64,000 nucleotides of DNA, taken from positions 1-64,000 of the forward strand of contig JBMYRH010000023.1 of assembly GCA_049602155.1 (NCBI GenBank), read 5' to 3'. This DNA comes from JBMYRH01 sp049602155. Lineage in GTDB: Bacteria > Myxococcota_A > UBA9042 > PHBI01 > JBMYRH01. Within the stretch, counting starts at the first letter, position 1. Each line of letters starts with the position of its first letter. Both the position numbers and the translations under genes were made by a program. A model generated the notes under the pieces. The model was not told where the DNA came from and did not search any database. It was given only the letters and a program-made list of their open reading frames with translations. Shown here piece by piece: positions 47,101 to 55,947 of the stretch.

Positions 47101-49520
47101 CCCGCACGGGGCGCACGGTGGTCAGCGGGGTCAGCGGCAGCGGGAAGTCGACGCTCGCCTTTGACTTGGTCTTCGCAGAGGGTCAACGCCGCTTCTTGGA
47201 CTGCGTGTCACCGTATGCGCGGCAGTACATTACGCAGCTCGGTCGCCCCGACGCAGCGCGCATCGCGGGCATCCCCCCGACGGTCGCCATCGAGCAGCGT
47301 ACGACGCGCGGCGGTGCCCGCTCGGTCGTCGCGAACGCCACGGAGATATCGTCCTTTCTGCGGCTCCTCTTTGCCCGCCTAGGCGCCGACGCGACGGCCG
47401 CCAGTCAGCGGCGCACGCCCGAGGAGCTGGCGGTCTGGCTTCAAGGCTCGCTAGGGGATCGCGAGGTCGGCGTCTGTGCCCCAGCCATCAGCGCGCGGAA
47501 GGGCTTCCATAAGCCTGTCTTTCGTCGGGCCGCGACGATGGGGCATACGGAGATCTTGGTCGATGGGGTCTTGATGCCCCCCGCTCCGACCCCGCGGCTG
47601 CGTCGCAGCCGACTCCACAGCATTGATTTGGTCCTCGGTCGCACGATGACAGACGACCTTGAGCGCTTTGAGGACATGATCGAACGTGCGTCTACGCTCG
47701 GAGGTGGTCGTATTCGGCTCCTCTTGGGGCAAGGCTCTGTGCCCGAGGTCCTGGGCCCCTACGATGTCGTCCCTGCAGGGAGTCACGTCAGGCGACAGCA
47801 GTTCGATCCACGCTGCTTCTCACCCCACACCAAGGTTGGCCAATGTCCGACCTGCAGTGGCGCCGGGTTCCTCGAAGAGGAGCTCGCGCCGACCAGCAAA
47901 GGGGCAGACGTCGTCAAGCGTCGGGGGCGTTGCCTGGTCTGTGATGGAGAGCGCCTTGGCCCCATCGGTCGGCGCGTTCGGTTCGCCGGGAAACGCCTCC
48001 CAGAATTCCTCGCGATGACGCCCCCCGAGCTCATCGCCGTCCTGTCCTCTTTGGCCTTGGATGCCCGCGGGAGCCTCGTCGCGGAGGGGCCTGTACGTGC
48101 CATCATTGAGCGGGCCCGGTTCCTGATCGATGTCGGCTTGGATTACCTCACGTTGGACCGCTCGGTGCGCTCACTCTCTGGAGGAGAAGCGCAGCGGATC
48201 CGGCTCGCGGCGCAGCTCGGGGCACACCTCTCTGGGGTCCTCTACGTCCTGGATGAGCCGACGATCGGTCTCCACCCGACAGACACCGACATCTTGCTCG
48301 GTGCCCTCGAGCGCCTTCAGCGGCGCGGTAACGGCGTCCTGATGGTCGAGCATGATGAGGCCACCCTACGCACCGCAGATGTCTTGGTCGATATGGGCCC
48401 TGGGGCCGGCGTGGAGGGTGGTGAACTGCTCGTCGCTGGTCCGCTGGAGGATGCGCTCAACAATGCACGCTCGGTCACCGGGCAGTGCCTCGCCGCACCA
48501 CGCCCACCGGTGAATGCAGAGCCGCGCGCCTTGGATGACGTCCCCTTCATCACGCTCGAGGGGGTGACGCATCGCAACCTTGACGGGGTCGACGTGCGCT
48601 TCCCGCGAGGGCGCCTGAGCGTCGTCACCGGGGTCAGCGGTTCCGGGAAGTCTTCTCTGGTCCATGACGTCCTGGCTAAAGCGATTGAGCCCATTCGCGG
48701 CGATGGAAGCTGGGTCAAGGCCGAGGGCTTGGAGGGGTTGGTCCGCGTGGTCCGCGTCGACGACCAGCCGATTGGCAAGAACCCTCGCTCTATCCCCGCC
48801 ACCTATATCGGCGTCTGGAATGCGATCCGTAACCTCTTCGCTCGGCTCCCGAACGCCCGCCTTCGCGGCTTCACGGCCAGCCGCTTCTCTTTCAATGTGA
48901 AGGGCGGGCGCTGTGATGGCTGCGCGGGTCAAGGTCAGGTGAAGCTCGAGATGAGCTTCCTGCCCGACGCCTATACACCCTGTGACACCTGCAATGGTCG
49001 TCGCTTCAACGCTCAGACCCTCCAGGTCACCTACGACGGGCATTCGATCCACGATGTGCTCCAGATGCCGGTCCGCGAGGCCCTGGTCCTCTTCGAGCGC
49101 GTCCCCAAGGTGCAGCGCGCCCTCCAACTCCTCGACGACGTCGGGCTAGGGTATCTCCAGCTGGGGCAACCCTCCACGACCCTCTCAGGTGGTGAAGCCC
49201 AGCGGATCAAGTTGGTCAGTCAGCTCTTAGGCCGAAAACGCCCCGACACCGTCGTGGTGCTCGACGAGCCCTCGATTGGGCTCCACATGGCGGACGTCCC
49301 GAAGCTCTTGGCCGTGATTCATCGGCTCGTCGACGCCGGGACGACCGTCGTGGTCATCGAACATAACGTCGACGTCGTCCGCGAGGCGGATTGGGTAATC
49401 GACCTGGGCCCCGGTGGTGGGCCTGAAGGTGGTACAGTCATGTATCAGGGGCCGTTTGAGGGCCTCGCCGAGGTCGCCGAGTCCCGAACGGGGAGTTGGT
49501 TGGCTTCACAGTCCATGTGA
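44148..49520 (+). CDS. uvrA: Tandem-duplicated excinuclease ABC subunit UvrA
   Basis: 1,790 residues from ATG 44148 (GTG 44139 possible), about twice a normal UvrA of 940. There are four ATPase halves. Walker A GVSGSGKS occurs at residues 53, 638, 994 and 1495, and the signature LSGGExQR appears four times. The Walker B motif LDEPTxGLH occurs in all halves (LDEPSIGLH in the fourth). The UvrA middle part (UvrB-binding region) follows each first Walker A. The zinc motif of the second half of each copy is intact (CxxC...CxxC, FSFNxxxGRC...). The first zinc motif is altered in both copies: a single Cys replaces the CPIC pair. It should recognise damaged DNA in nucleotide excision repair, acting as an intramolecular dimer. 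Tandem UvrA proteins are known in several bacteria. Lengthening it to 43650 overlaps TfoX and is rejected. Confidence 0.92.
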   Translation: MDDSSAGHDARPDAANPQGVDDGRFISVHGARQNNLKDVDVMLPKGGLTVVTGVSGSGKSSLAFETLYAEGQRRYVESFSTYARQFLERMDRPAVDRIDGLIPAVAIEQRNTIRSARSTLATLTELTDHLKLLFAHRAVLHCRVCQEPVQHDLPGPSVDALLAAHGEARAVITFPFHVGSGDAATLAWSYLGGEGYHRIFVEGKTVDAGAEGQTGTVAVVADRVVLREGDKQRIVESLEAAYRMGQGRAAVHVEGGDPVVLSIDSDHCGVPHPSPRAGLFSFSSPLGACPTCNGFGRVVDIDLDRVIPDRSKSLAQGAIRPWTGPKRTPERRWLRTMAAEQGVDMDTPWRDLPKAHQHLVLEGSTGAGRQRLRGVHGWFTWLKRKQYKMHVRVLLARYRAYLPCEDCDATRFQPDSLLFRVGGLTIAEVLSRSVVEVRAWLQEVSPPESTEDRALSAVLDQLHHRLSYLERVGLGYLTLNRTGRTLSGGEVQRANLTSALGSGLVNTLFVLDEPTIGLHPRDTERLAELLGELTERDNTVVVVEHDPDMLRVADHVIDMGPGPGAHGGEVVYEGAPAGLGKAAESATARALTARAHPRRASTVSYTDRPALVIRGPRAFNLKGDDISIPLGRMTVLTGVSGSGKSTLLETVLHRGIRRHRGEVTDAPGDHDGLEGLASVGEVHWIDQSPPAANPRANPATYVKAWDGIRALFAKQPLARRRGYTAGTFSFNAGTGRCPACEGAGHERIEMQFLSDVLLVCSLCEGARFVPEVLEVTWDERTIADMLQLTVNEALEVLPPRSSAHKHLGALRRVGLGYLTLGQSLATLSGGEAQRLKIAHHLGSAKTHEALFLLDEPTTGLHLADVDGLIVNLEELAAAGNTVVVVEHHLDVIAAADHIIELGPEGGDAGGHLVFEGSPAALAETETPTGGHLRRWLAGVDPLDAPRPERGPRDGLSEAGRPAAADAIEIVGARVHNLKDVSVTLPRTGRTVVSGVSGSGKSTLAFDLVFAEGQRRFLDCVSPYARQYITQLGRPDAARIAGIPPTVAIEQRTTRGGARSVVANATEISSFLRLLFARLGADATAASQRRTPEELAVWLQGSLGDREVGVCAPAISARKGFHKPVFRRAATMGHTEILVDGVLMPPAPTPRLRRSRLHSIDLVLGRTMTDDLERFEDMIERASTLGGGRIRLLLGQGSVPEVLGPYDVVPAGSHVRRQQFDPRCFSPHTKVGQCPTCSGAGFLEEELAPTSKGADVVKRRGRCLVCDGERLGPIGRRVRFAGKRLPEFLAMTPPELIAVLSSLALDARGSLVAEGPVRAIIERARFLIDVGLDYLTLDRSVRSLSGGEAQRIRLAAQLGAHLSGVLYVLDEPTIGLHPTDTDILLGALERLQRRGNGVLMVEHDEATLRTADVLVDMGPGAGVEGGELLVAGPLEDALNNARSVTGQCLAAPRPPVNAEPRALDDVPFITLEGVTHRNLDGVDVRFPRGRLSVVTGVSGSGKSSLVHDVLAKAIEPIRGDGSWVKAEGLEGLVRVVRVDDQPIGKNPRSIPATYIGVWNAIRNLFARLPNARLRGFTASRFSFNVKGGRCDGCAGQGQVKLEMSFLPDAYTPCDTCNGRRFNAQTLQVTYDGHSIHDVLQMPVREALVLFERVPKVQRALQLLDDVGLGYLQLGQPSTTLSGGEAQRIKLVSQLLGRKRPDTVVVLDEPSIGLHMADVPKLLAVIHRLVDAGTTVVVIEHNVDVVREADWVIDLGPGGGPEGGTVMYQGPFEGLAEVAESRTGSWLASQSM

Positions 49521-49534
49521 GACGAGGTGCCGCG

Positions 49535-52306
49535 ATGAGATGTTCGTTGGGATGGTTGGCAGTGACACTCAGCCTGAGTGTGGGATGTGGTGGCACGATC
49601 GCGTCAGACGGAGAGCCTTCCGAGGTGACCGAGGCCACGGACACGGGCAGCTCTGCTGGCACGACCGAGGGGGATGTCAGCGCGCCGGCCTCAAGTGACG
49701 TCTCGGGCGTCGATGACGCTGGCTCTGTTGGCTCGGACGCCGCCGCAGAGGATCCCGTGAATGACGTGACGCAGGGAGACACCTCCGAGGAGGAGAGTGA
49801 AGACGCTGCGCCGCCATTGAACGACGGCGGCGATCCCGACGCAGAGGGCCCTGACCCTGAGATGATCCCGTGCTCAGAGGACACCGAGTGCCCAAGCGAG
49901 CTCTGTGTGCCGATGCCAGACGGCGGGGTCTGCGCGGAGCCCTGCACAGACGCGTGCCCCGAGGGGTGGTCGTGCACCGCCGTCGAGACCTCGAGCGGCG
50001 AGGCAGCCTCGGTCTGTGTGTATGACGCACTGATGCAGTGCGACCCTTGTTTGGATGACGCGAGCTGCGCCCATCCGTTGTTGCCAGGGTATGGGGCGCG
50101 GTGTCTCTCGGATGACCCCGCCCAAGGCGCCTTTTGCCGGGTGCCCTGCGATGAAGCGTTCTGTCCAGAGGGCAGCAGCTGCCAAGAGACGGTGGTGGGC
50201 GAGGAGACGCTCCAGCTCTGCGCGCCGGACGCCGGCGAGTGCGCCTGCTCGCCTTATGCGATCGCCTCCAGCGCGATGACCCTCTGCGAGCTCACTGAGC
50301 AAGAGGGGCTCTGTCAGCCGAGTCGCATGTGTACGGTTGAGGGCCTGACCGCGTGTGAGGGTGTGCAGGGCGTGCCTGAGCTTTGCGACGGCGAGGATAA
50401 CGACTGCGATGGTGATGTGGATGAAGGGCTGGCGTACACCGGGCCGGACGGCACAACCGTTGTCGGGTGGGGCCTCCCTTGCGGCAAAGGTGCTTGCGCA
50501 GGTGGCGTGACGGTGTGCGGTGATGAGGGTGCGCTGATCTGCTCGACCGACTCCGACAGCGCGGAGGACAACACGTGTGACGGTGATGACGACGACTGTG
50601 ACGGGCTCACGGATGAGGCCTTTGATTCGGACTTGATCACCACCTGCGGGATCGGTGCGTGTGAGGCTGAGGGGACATCAGCGTGTGTGAACGGGGTGGA
50701 AGAAGAGGACTGTTTGCCGGCGCTCGACAACAGCGTCGACGAGGTCTGCAACGCCGTCGACGATGACTGTGATGGGAAGGTGGATGAGGACATGCCCGTC
50801 GAGATCTGCGACGGCTTGGACAACGATTGTGACGGTGAGACCGATGAGATCCCGGATGACGGGATCTACCCCGAGGAGGTCTGCAATGGCGCCGACGACG
50901 ACTGTGACGACAAGATTGACGAGGGGATGCCCGACCTTGATGGCGACCTGATCGTCGACTGCGTTGATGACGACATCGACGGCGACACCGTGCTCAACGA
51001 GGTCGATAACTGTCCGCTCGACAGCAACCTCGATCAAGCCGACGAAGACGAGGATGAGATCGGAGATGCCTGTGATCCCTTCGGAGCGGGTGACGCCTGT
51101 GGCGGATACGACGTCGAGGACGTCATCTTGGTCACGACCCTTGACGATGAGCTAAACGCTGACGGTGATTGTTCGCTGCGAGAAGCGGTTCAAGCGGCCA
51201 ATGATGACGTGGCGATCGATGCATGTCCTGCGGGCTCAGGGGCCGACGTCATCAGCCTCGGGGTCGAGGGCGGGACCTACATGTTGAGCCTCGCTGGGGC
51301 CCATGAGGATCAGAATCAGGTCGGTGACCTCGACATCTTCGGCGCAGTGACGATCGCTGGCTGCGGGTCGGAGTTGACCGCGTTGGCTGGCGGTCAACTG
51401 GACCGTCTCTTTCACGTGCATGAGGGGGCGTCGCTTCAGTTGGTGGCCTTGAGCGTTCGTGATGGTCGCGCGACTGGCGGCGCAGGGCAGATCCCCGACG
51501 GCGGTGTCGGCCCCGGATTCGGTGGCGCGATCTACAACGCCGGTGACCTCGCCTTGGACGGCTGCTCTTTCGTCGGTAACGAGTCGGTCGGCGGCGCAGG
51601 TAGTGATGGTCAACACGCCCCGGGCGATGGCGGCGGCGGCGGCGGTGGAGGCGGCCTCGGTGGCGCGATCTATTCGACTGGGACCCTCTCCTTAGCGGCC
51701 AACGTCGGGCCTTGTGTCTTCGAGGGCAACATCGCCCTAGGTGGCACCGGCGGCAACGGCAAACACCACGGCAGCACCTCACCCTACACGGGCTATGGCG
51801 GCGGCGGCGGTGGCTCGAATGGTGGCGCTGGAGGGAACGCGCTGGACGGCGCCGCGGCAGGATTTGGCGGCGGCGGCGGTGGCGGCGGCGGAAAATCAGG
51901 GGGCTCAGCAGGCGGCAGCGGCGGGTTCGGCGGCGGCGGCGGCGGCGGCGGCGGCAGCGTCTTTGGCGGCAACAGCGGTACCCCGGGTACCGGCGGCTTT
52001 GGTGGCGGTGAAGGGGGCGTGGGCTGCTGCTCAGGTGCGGCTGGTGGCGGCGGCGGTGCGGGCCTCGGTGGTGCGATCTTTAACGATGGAGGCGCGCTGA
52101 CCATGGGGGTCTGTAGCTTCACGTCCAACCACGCCTATGGCGGTGCAAAGGGCGGCAATTTCTACGGCGGCGGTGGTGAGGTCGGTGGCGGCTACGGTGG
52201 TGCGCTCTTCGAGCGTGGCGTGACGTCGTCGGACACCAGCGCCGCGACCTTCTCGGACAACACGGCTGACACGGACGGTGCGGAGACGCACCACGTGGTG
52301 CCTTAG
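49535..52306 (+). CDS. CSLREA / MopE / glycine-rich beta-helix lipoprotein
   Basis: 923 residues from ATG 49535 (GAGGTG upstream), 14 nt after uvrA. The lipobox is LSVGC. After an acidic linker comes a Cys-rich block (about 110-280) and five MopE-type motifs (CDGxDNDCDGxxDE, 50383-50930), then a TSP3-like DxDGDxxxD segment. A CSLREA domain at about residue 535 (GDCSLREAVQAAN) marks the start of a right-handed beta-helix. The helix contains a very glycine-rich block of about 160 residues (51610-52085), similar to PE-PGRS or polymorphic outer-membrane proteins, ending in DNTAD. It is likely a surface protein. Downstream 61 nt lies the HEAT lipoprotein. Confidence 0.88.
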   Translation: MRCSLGWLAVTLSLSVGCGGTIASDGEPSEVTEATDTGSSAGTTEGDVSAPASSDVSGVDDAGSVGSDAAAEDPVNDVTQGDTSEEESEDAAPPLNDGGDPDAEGPDPEMIPCSEDTECPSELCVPMPDGGVCAEPCTDACPEGWSCTAVETSSGEAASVCVYDALMQCDPCLDDASCAHPLLPGYGARCLSDDPAQGAFCRVPCDEAFCPEGSSCQETVVGEETLQLCAPDAGECACSPYAIASSAMTLCELTEQEGLCQPSRMCTVEGLTACEGVQGVPELCDGEDNDCDGDVDEGLAYTGPDGTTVVGWGLPCGKGACAGGVTVCGDEGALICSTDSDSAEDNTCDGDDDDCDGLTDEAFDSDLITTCGIGACEAEGTSACVNGVEEEDCLPALDNSVDEVCNAVDDDCDGKVDEDMPVEICDGLDNDCDGETDEIPDDGIYPEEVCNGADDDCDDKIDEGMPDLDGDLIVDCVDDDIDGDTVLNEVDNCPLDSNLDQADEDEDEIGDACDPFGAGDACGGYDVEDVILVTTLDDELNADGDCSLREAVQAANDDVAIDACPAGSGADVISLGVEGGTYMLSLAGAHEDQNQVGDLDIFGAVTIAGCGSELTALAGGQLDRLFHVHEGASLQLVALSVRDGRATGGAGQIPDGGVGPGFGGAIYNAGDLALDGCSFVGNESVGGAGSDGQHAPGDGGGGGGGGGLGGAIYSTGTLSLAANVGPCVFEGNIALGGTGGNGKHHGSTSPYTGYGGGGGGSNGGAGGNALDGAAAGFGGGGGGGGGKSGGSAGGSGGFGGGGGGGGGSVFGGNSGTPGTGGFGGGEGGVGCCSGAAGGGGGAGLGGAIFNDGGALTMGVCSFTSNHAYGGAKGGNFYGGGGEVGGGYGGALFERGVTSSDTSAATFSDNTADTDGAETHHVVP
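51610..52085 (+). repeat. Glycine-codon tract (GGC/GGT runs)
   Basis: Long runs of GGCGGC triplets, for example at 51866-51891 and 51931-51956. Because units are triplets, slippage would change the protein length without a frameshift. Confidence 0.8.
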
Positions 52307-52367
52307 GAACTCGCGGTGGCGTTGACACTGATGTGGCGGCCCCGAATACTCGCTTCGTGAGGTGGTC

Positions 52368-53681
52368 ATGAGCGTTGCGCGCAGGGGCATTATCATGGTG
52401 AGCATCGCCGGGGCGGTCGCGTTCGCGGGCTGCACCAAAGAGCGGCCACCCAAGCCTGTGCCCGACGCCGCGGCACCCGCTCCGACGTCTGTGGCCGCGG
52501 AGGTCTCCAACCCGGCACCTCACGCTGTCGTACCCACGAAGCCTGCGCGCACCGTGAAGGGGCCTCAAGACATCACGGAGGCGCAGTTTGAAGCCCTCTT
52601 GGTCGCGGTCGCCTCCTGTGAAATCGAGAGTCGGGGGATCTCGCGAGACTGCGAGCCCTATCAGGCGTATCGCATCGCCAAGCGCCGGCGAGGTCCGATC
52701 GACAAGCCCTGGCGGGAGGTCGACAGAGCTCTTGCGACGCGCCTCCTTGCACACGAAGATGCCGCCGTCCGCTTTGTCGCTGCAGAGCTGATGGGGCCGA
52801 TGCTTCAGGCGACTGAGGGGCAGCTGAGGCCGCTGATTGAGGCCACGCGTCGGGAGGTCCACCCGGGGGTGGTCAAGAGCTTCGTGAAGCGATTAGGGCC
52901 CTCGACCTATCGGGATGCTGAGGTGCGCGAACTGATGATGATCTTGGGGGGACACCTCGATGATCGTGTGCGCATTGAGGTCGGCGTCTGGTTGACGGGT
53001 GCGCAGGGTCGCGGGCAGCCCGAGCTGCTCGAGCGCGCCATGACCATGGTCCGCAAAGACCCGTCCGAGCGCGTCCGCTTGAGGGTCCTCGAAGACCTCG
53101 GTGATCCCGCCGACGACGGTGTGTTGCCCTTCCTCGAGCCCTATCTGCGCAGCCCCTCAGACAGCGGTCGTGCGCACGCGAGCGCGGTGCGCGCGCTGCT
53201 AAACATGTGGTCCTCGCCGATCCCAAAGCCGGCCCCGAGCCAAAAGGCCTACAAGCGGACGCTGACGCTGCTGAACACGACCCCCAGGACCGAGCACTCT
53301 CCCCCTTGGGCAGCCATCGGTGGTCTGCGCTGGGTCACCGAGCCCCGCTTCCTCGCGCGAGCCCCTTGGTTTGATCAGGCGGCGCTCATGAAGGCGCTAG
53401 ATGGGCTCATCCAGGACGTTCAGGCGAACCCGAAAGCGCGCAAAGCCGCCGTAGAGCTGCTCATTCATTACGGTGAGCCGGCCTCTCACTTTGCGGCCTT
53501 GCTCGCTTCCTATGACGGGCGCAGTCCTGACGAGCTCGAGGCGGCGAGGCCTGCCCTGGAGCTGCTTCGCTCTGCGGCTGATTCGAAGGCCCGACCTCTC
53601 GGGAAGAGGGCGCTGAACGTCGTCCCACCTGGTGTGCCGATCCCGATCATGCCGAAGCTCCCAGCTCCCGCGACACCGTAG
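52368..53681 (+). CDS. HEAT-repeat lipoprotein
   Basis: 437 residues from ATG 52368 (GAGG 5-6 nt upstream). The lipobox is AFAGC. After a Pro-rich linker there is a Cys pair, ASCEIESRGISRDCEP, then HEAT-like helical repeats from about residue 120 to 420 (ATRLLAHEDAAVRFVAAELMG, RIEVGVWLTGA, RVRLRVLEDLGDPAD). HEAT repeats bind protein or lipid partners. It resembles the protein at 54604-55812 in order (Cys pair, then HEAT), suggesting an ancient duplication. It is on the outer side of a membrane. Function unknown. Confidence 0.82.
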   Translation: MSVARRGIIMVSIAGAVAFAGCTKERPPKPVPDAAAPAPTSVAAEVSNPAPHAVVPTKPARTVKGPQDITEAQFEALLVAVASCEIESRGISRDCEPYQAYRIAKRRRGPIDKPWREVDRALATRLLAHEDAAVRFVAAELMGPMLQATEGQLRPLIEATRREVHPGVVKSFVKRLGPSTYRDAEVRELMMILGGHLDDRVRIEVGVWLTGAQGRGQPELLERAMTMVRKDPSERVRLRVLEDLGDPADDGVLPFLEPYLRSPSDSGRAHASAVRALLNMWSSPIPKPAPSQKAYKRTLTLLNTTPRTEHSPPWAAIGGLRWVTEPRFLARAPWFDQAALMKALDGLIQDVQANPKARKAAVELLIHYGEPASHFAALLASYDGRSPDELEAARPALELLRSAADSKARPLGKRALNVVPPGVPIPIMPKLPAPATP

Positions 53682-53700
53682 GTCGAAGCCCTCAAGGGTC

Positions 53701-54465
53701 TCACTGCCAGGTGATGTGAAGGGGGGCGACGAAGCTCGTCGGTGGTGTGGGTCCGTTGACCTCCGTGACCGGGAAGATCTTCGCGCTGTCCGTGTGATGA
53801 GATGAGCAGGCGTCTTGAAGTCCCGAGCCAAGGGTAGAGCCCGCCGTCGTGACCTCAAAGGTCACGCCAGCTGTCACTTGGTACCATGTCCCATCGTGGA
53901 GCAGCGCTGTCCCTGGGCCGGAGCGACACTCCGCGCACCCTCCGTAGCTGATGCCGACAGGGTTGTCGCAGCTGGCGGTACTGAAGAAGGTGGTCGACGG
54001 CCGACGCACTTGGGCATCCGTCATCGTGATCTCATAGAAGAGCCCCGAGCTCGGGTGATAGACCGTCACGAGGTCGTAGATGGCCCGGTAGACGAGGTTG
54101 TCATCACTGCCTCTGCGGACCAAGACGCCGACCCCTTCACCTGCGCTGTCGACGACCCAGATCCCCCCTGCTGCTCCCTCTCCCGCAGCGGGGCGAGTCC
54201 TCGGTCGATCGGTCGGCGACGTGGACGTTGGCTCGTCTCCCTCGGCCGGGGGCGCCTCGACCCTGCGTGCGTCTGGTCCGCCCTCACCGGGTGGGCGATC
54301 GCCGTCTACCGTCCGAGCACGCTGGGTGCTGGAGCCCTCGGCCTGCTCTGAGCCGCCTGACGTGGCGGGATCGACTTGGACCGGCGGAACATCGCCCACT
54401 TCCCCGCACGCTGCGGCGGCGAACATCATCACTAGACAGCTACTCACCCGTACACGCCAACCCAT
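53701..54465 (-). CDS. Lipoprotein with Pro/Ser-rich linker and small beta domain
   Basis: 254 residues. The start ATG 54465 has GGGAGGT 6 nt upstream. The lipobox is FAAAAC. Residues 25-98 are a low-complexity Pro/Gly/Glu linker. Residues 100-254 hold a beta-rich domain beginning IWVVDSAGEGVGVLV, with repeated aromatics (YDLVTVYHPSSGLFYEI) and a Cys-rich loop (GGCAEC). The VVDxxGxxVGxLV opening is common in proteins of this phylum, but its function is unknown. It sits between the two HEAT genes on the opposite strand, 19 nt from the end of the first. Confidence 0.8.
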   Translation of the reverse strand: MGWRVRVSSCLVMMFAAAACGEVGDVPPVQVDPATSGGSEQAEGSSTQRARTVDGDRPPGEGGPDARRVEAPPAEGDEPTSTSPTDRPRTRPAAGEGAAGGIWVVDSAGEGVGVLVRRGSDDNLVYRAIYDLVTVYHPSSGLFYEITMTDAQVRRPSTTFFSTASCDNPVGISYGGCAECRSGPGTALLHDGTWYQVTAGVTFEVTTAGSTLGSGLQDACSSHHTDSAKIFPVTEVNGPTPPTSFVAPLHITWQ

Positions 54466-54603
54466 TTCGCGACCTCCCGTAGGCGCTCAGGATAGCGACG
54501 AAGACGGCTTGGGTCACCTGCTCAGCTTGATTGGGTCACCTGCTCAGCTTGACCCGGTTGGGTTCGACCATGAGAATCACGGACCGTGTACGGAGGACCC
54601 CAC

Positions 54604-55812
54604 ATGACTCGCCGCCGCCTCGCCTTGATCCTCACGCTTTGTGTCGCTTGTCTGGGGGCGCCTGATACCCATGCCAAGCGCTCCAAGAGCGCACCGCCTC
54701 CAAAGCCCCTAAAGACCAAGGCCCTCAAGTCCCTCGTGAAGGCCGCGGCCTCCTGCACCGTGCTGCACAGTTCACGTTGTGAGCCCCTGGCCACGATCGT
54801 GGGGCATCGAGAGGCGGCAGCGCCCGCCCTCATGTCATTTCTGCGCAGTAAGAAGCCTGTGCATCGCGCGATCGCGGCGACTGGGTTGGGGACGATCGGC
54901 TACACCCCCGCCGGCAAGCGGGTCCTGCCGTTGCTCAAGGACAAAGACCCGGCCGTTCAGCAGGCGGCCATCGTCGCGCTCGGACGATTGGCTCCGGAGG
55001 GGGCCATCCGTAGCCTGGCGCGCTGCGCGGGGCGGGAAGACCTGAATCAGCGCGTCTTGGCCACGACGGCCCTTGGGCTCACGCGGAAATCTGCAGCGGT
55101 GACGCCCTTAATGCGGCTCTTGACTGACAGTCACCCGAAGGTTCAGGCGAGCGCCGCGCGGGCGCTCGGGACCATCGGAAATGACCGCGCGACGATGGCG
55201 CTCGCGACGATGCTGGCAGATCCGGTCACCCGTATCCCCGTGCGTCAGGCCATCACGGAGGCTCTGGGCCGCTTAGGCGATCCCCAGGCGGTCGCGATCT
55301 TGTTGCAAGCGACCGGTGAGTCCGAGGTGGAGATTCGAAAGGCTGCGGTGGCCTCGCTGGGTCAACTGAAGGACATCCGCGCCGTCTCGGCGCTCGCCTT
55401 GCTCATACGGGATCCAGCGCTGACCGAGACCGCGATCCGCGCCCTTGGTCAGATCGGACACGTGGACGGGCTGCCCTCTCTGCTCCGTATCACCAAAGAG
55501 CCGGGCGTCGATCCGATCACCGTCAAGCAAGCGTTCTGGGCCCTCGGAGAGATCAAGAGTGAGTCCACGGTGGCGGCGCTCAAGCCCTACCTGGCCGCCA
55601 AAGACACGCAGATCGTGAAGTGGGCGTGCGATGCCCTCGGCCGGGTGCGGCTCCCCAGCGCGACGCAGGCCTTGATCGACACGTTGCATCACCAGGATAC
55701 GGACACCAAAGAGATGGCAGCTTGGTCGCTGCAGCAGCTCACTGGGGTCAACTTAGGCACCGACGTGACCCGCTGGGAGCAGTGGTTTTACGCCCGAGAG
55801 AAGGTCGAATAA
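54604..55812 (+). CDS. Exported HEAT-repeat protein
   Basis: 402 residues from ATG 54604 (GGAGG 7 nt upstream). The signal peptide ends near THA. A Cys pair (ASCTVLHSSRCEP) precedes about ten HEAT repeats, from residue 80 to 395, with clear 31-35-residue periodicity (ARALGTIGNDRATMALATML, AITEALGRLGDPQAVAILL, AVASLGQLKDIRAVSALALL). No lipobox, so it is probably periplasmic or secreted. PBS-lyase-type HEAT repeats are present, but no lyase active site. It is likely a scaffold or binding protein. Confidence 0.85.
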   Translation: MTRRRLALILTLCVACLGAPDTHAKRSKSAPPPKPLKTKALKSLVKAAASCTVLHSSRCEPLATIVGHREAAAPALMSFLRSKKPVHRAIAATGLGTIGYTPAGKRVLPLLKDKDPAVQQAAIVALGRLAPEGAIRSLARCAGREDLNQRVLATTALGLTRKSAAVTPLMRLLTDSHPKVQASAARALGTIGNDRATMALATMLADPVTRIPVRQAITEALGRLGDPQAVAILLQATGESEVEIRKAAVASLGQLKDIRAVSALALLIRDPALTETAIRALGQIGHVDGLPSLLRITKEPGVDPITVKQAFWALGEIKSESTVAALKPYLAAKDTQIVKWACDALGRVRLPSATQALIDTLHHQDTDTKEMAAWSLQQLTGVNLGTDVTRWEQWFYAREKVE

Positions 55813-55947
55813 CACCCCGATTTCTCTCGCGACCATGCCGTCGACCTGTGCTATAGATCCGCTCCCTTCTGAGGAAGACTCACCGTCTGACGCGCGCTAT
55901 CGGGGGGAGCGTGTCAGCTTCGATTCACCCCGTTCGATGGACGCACC

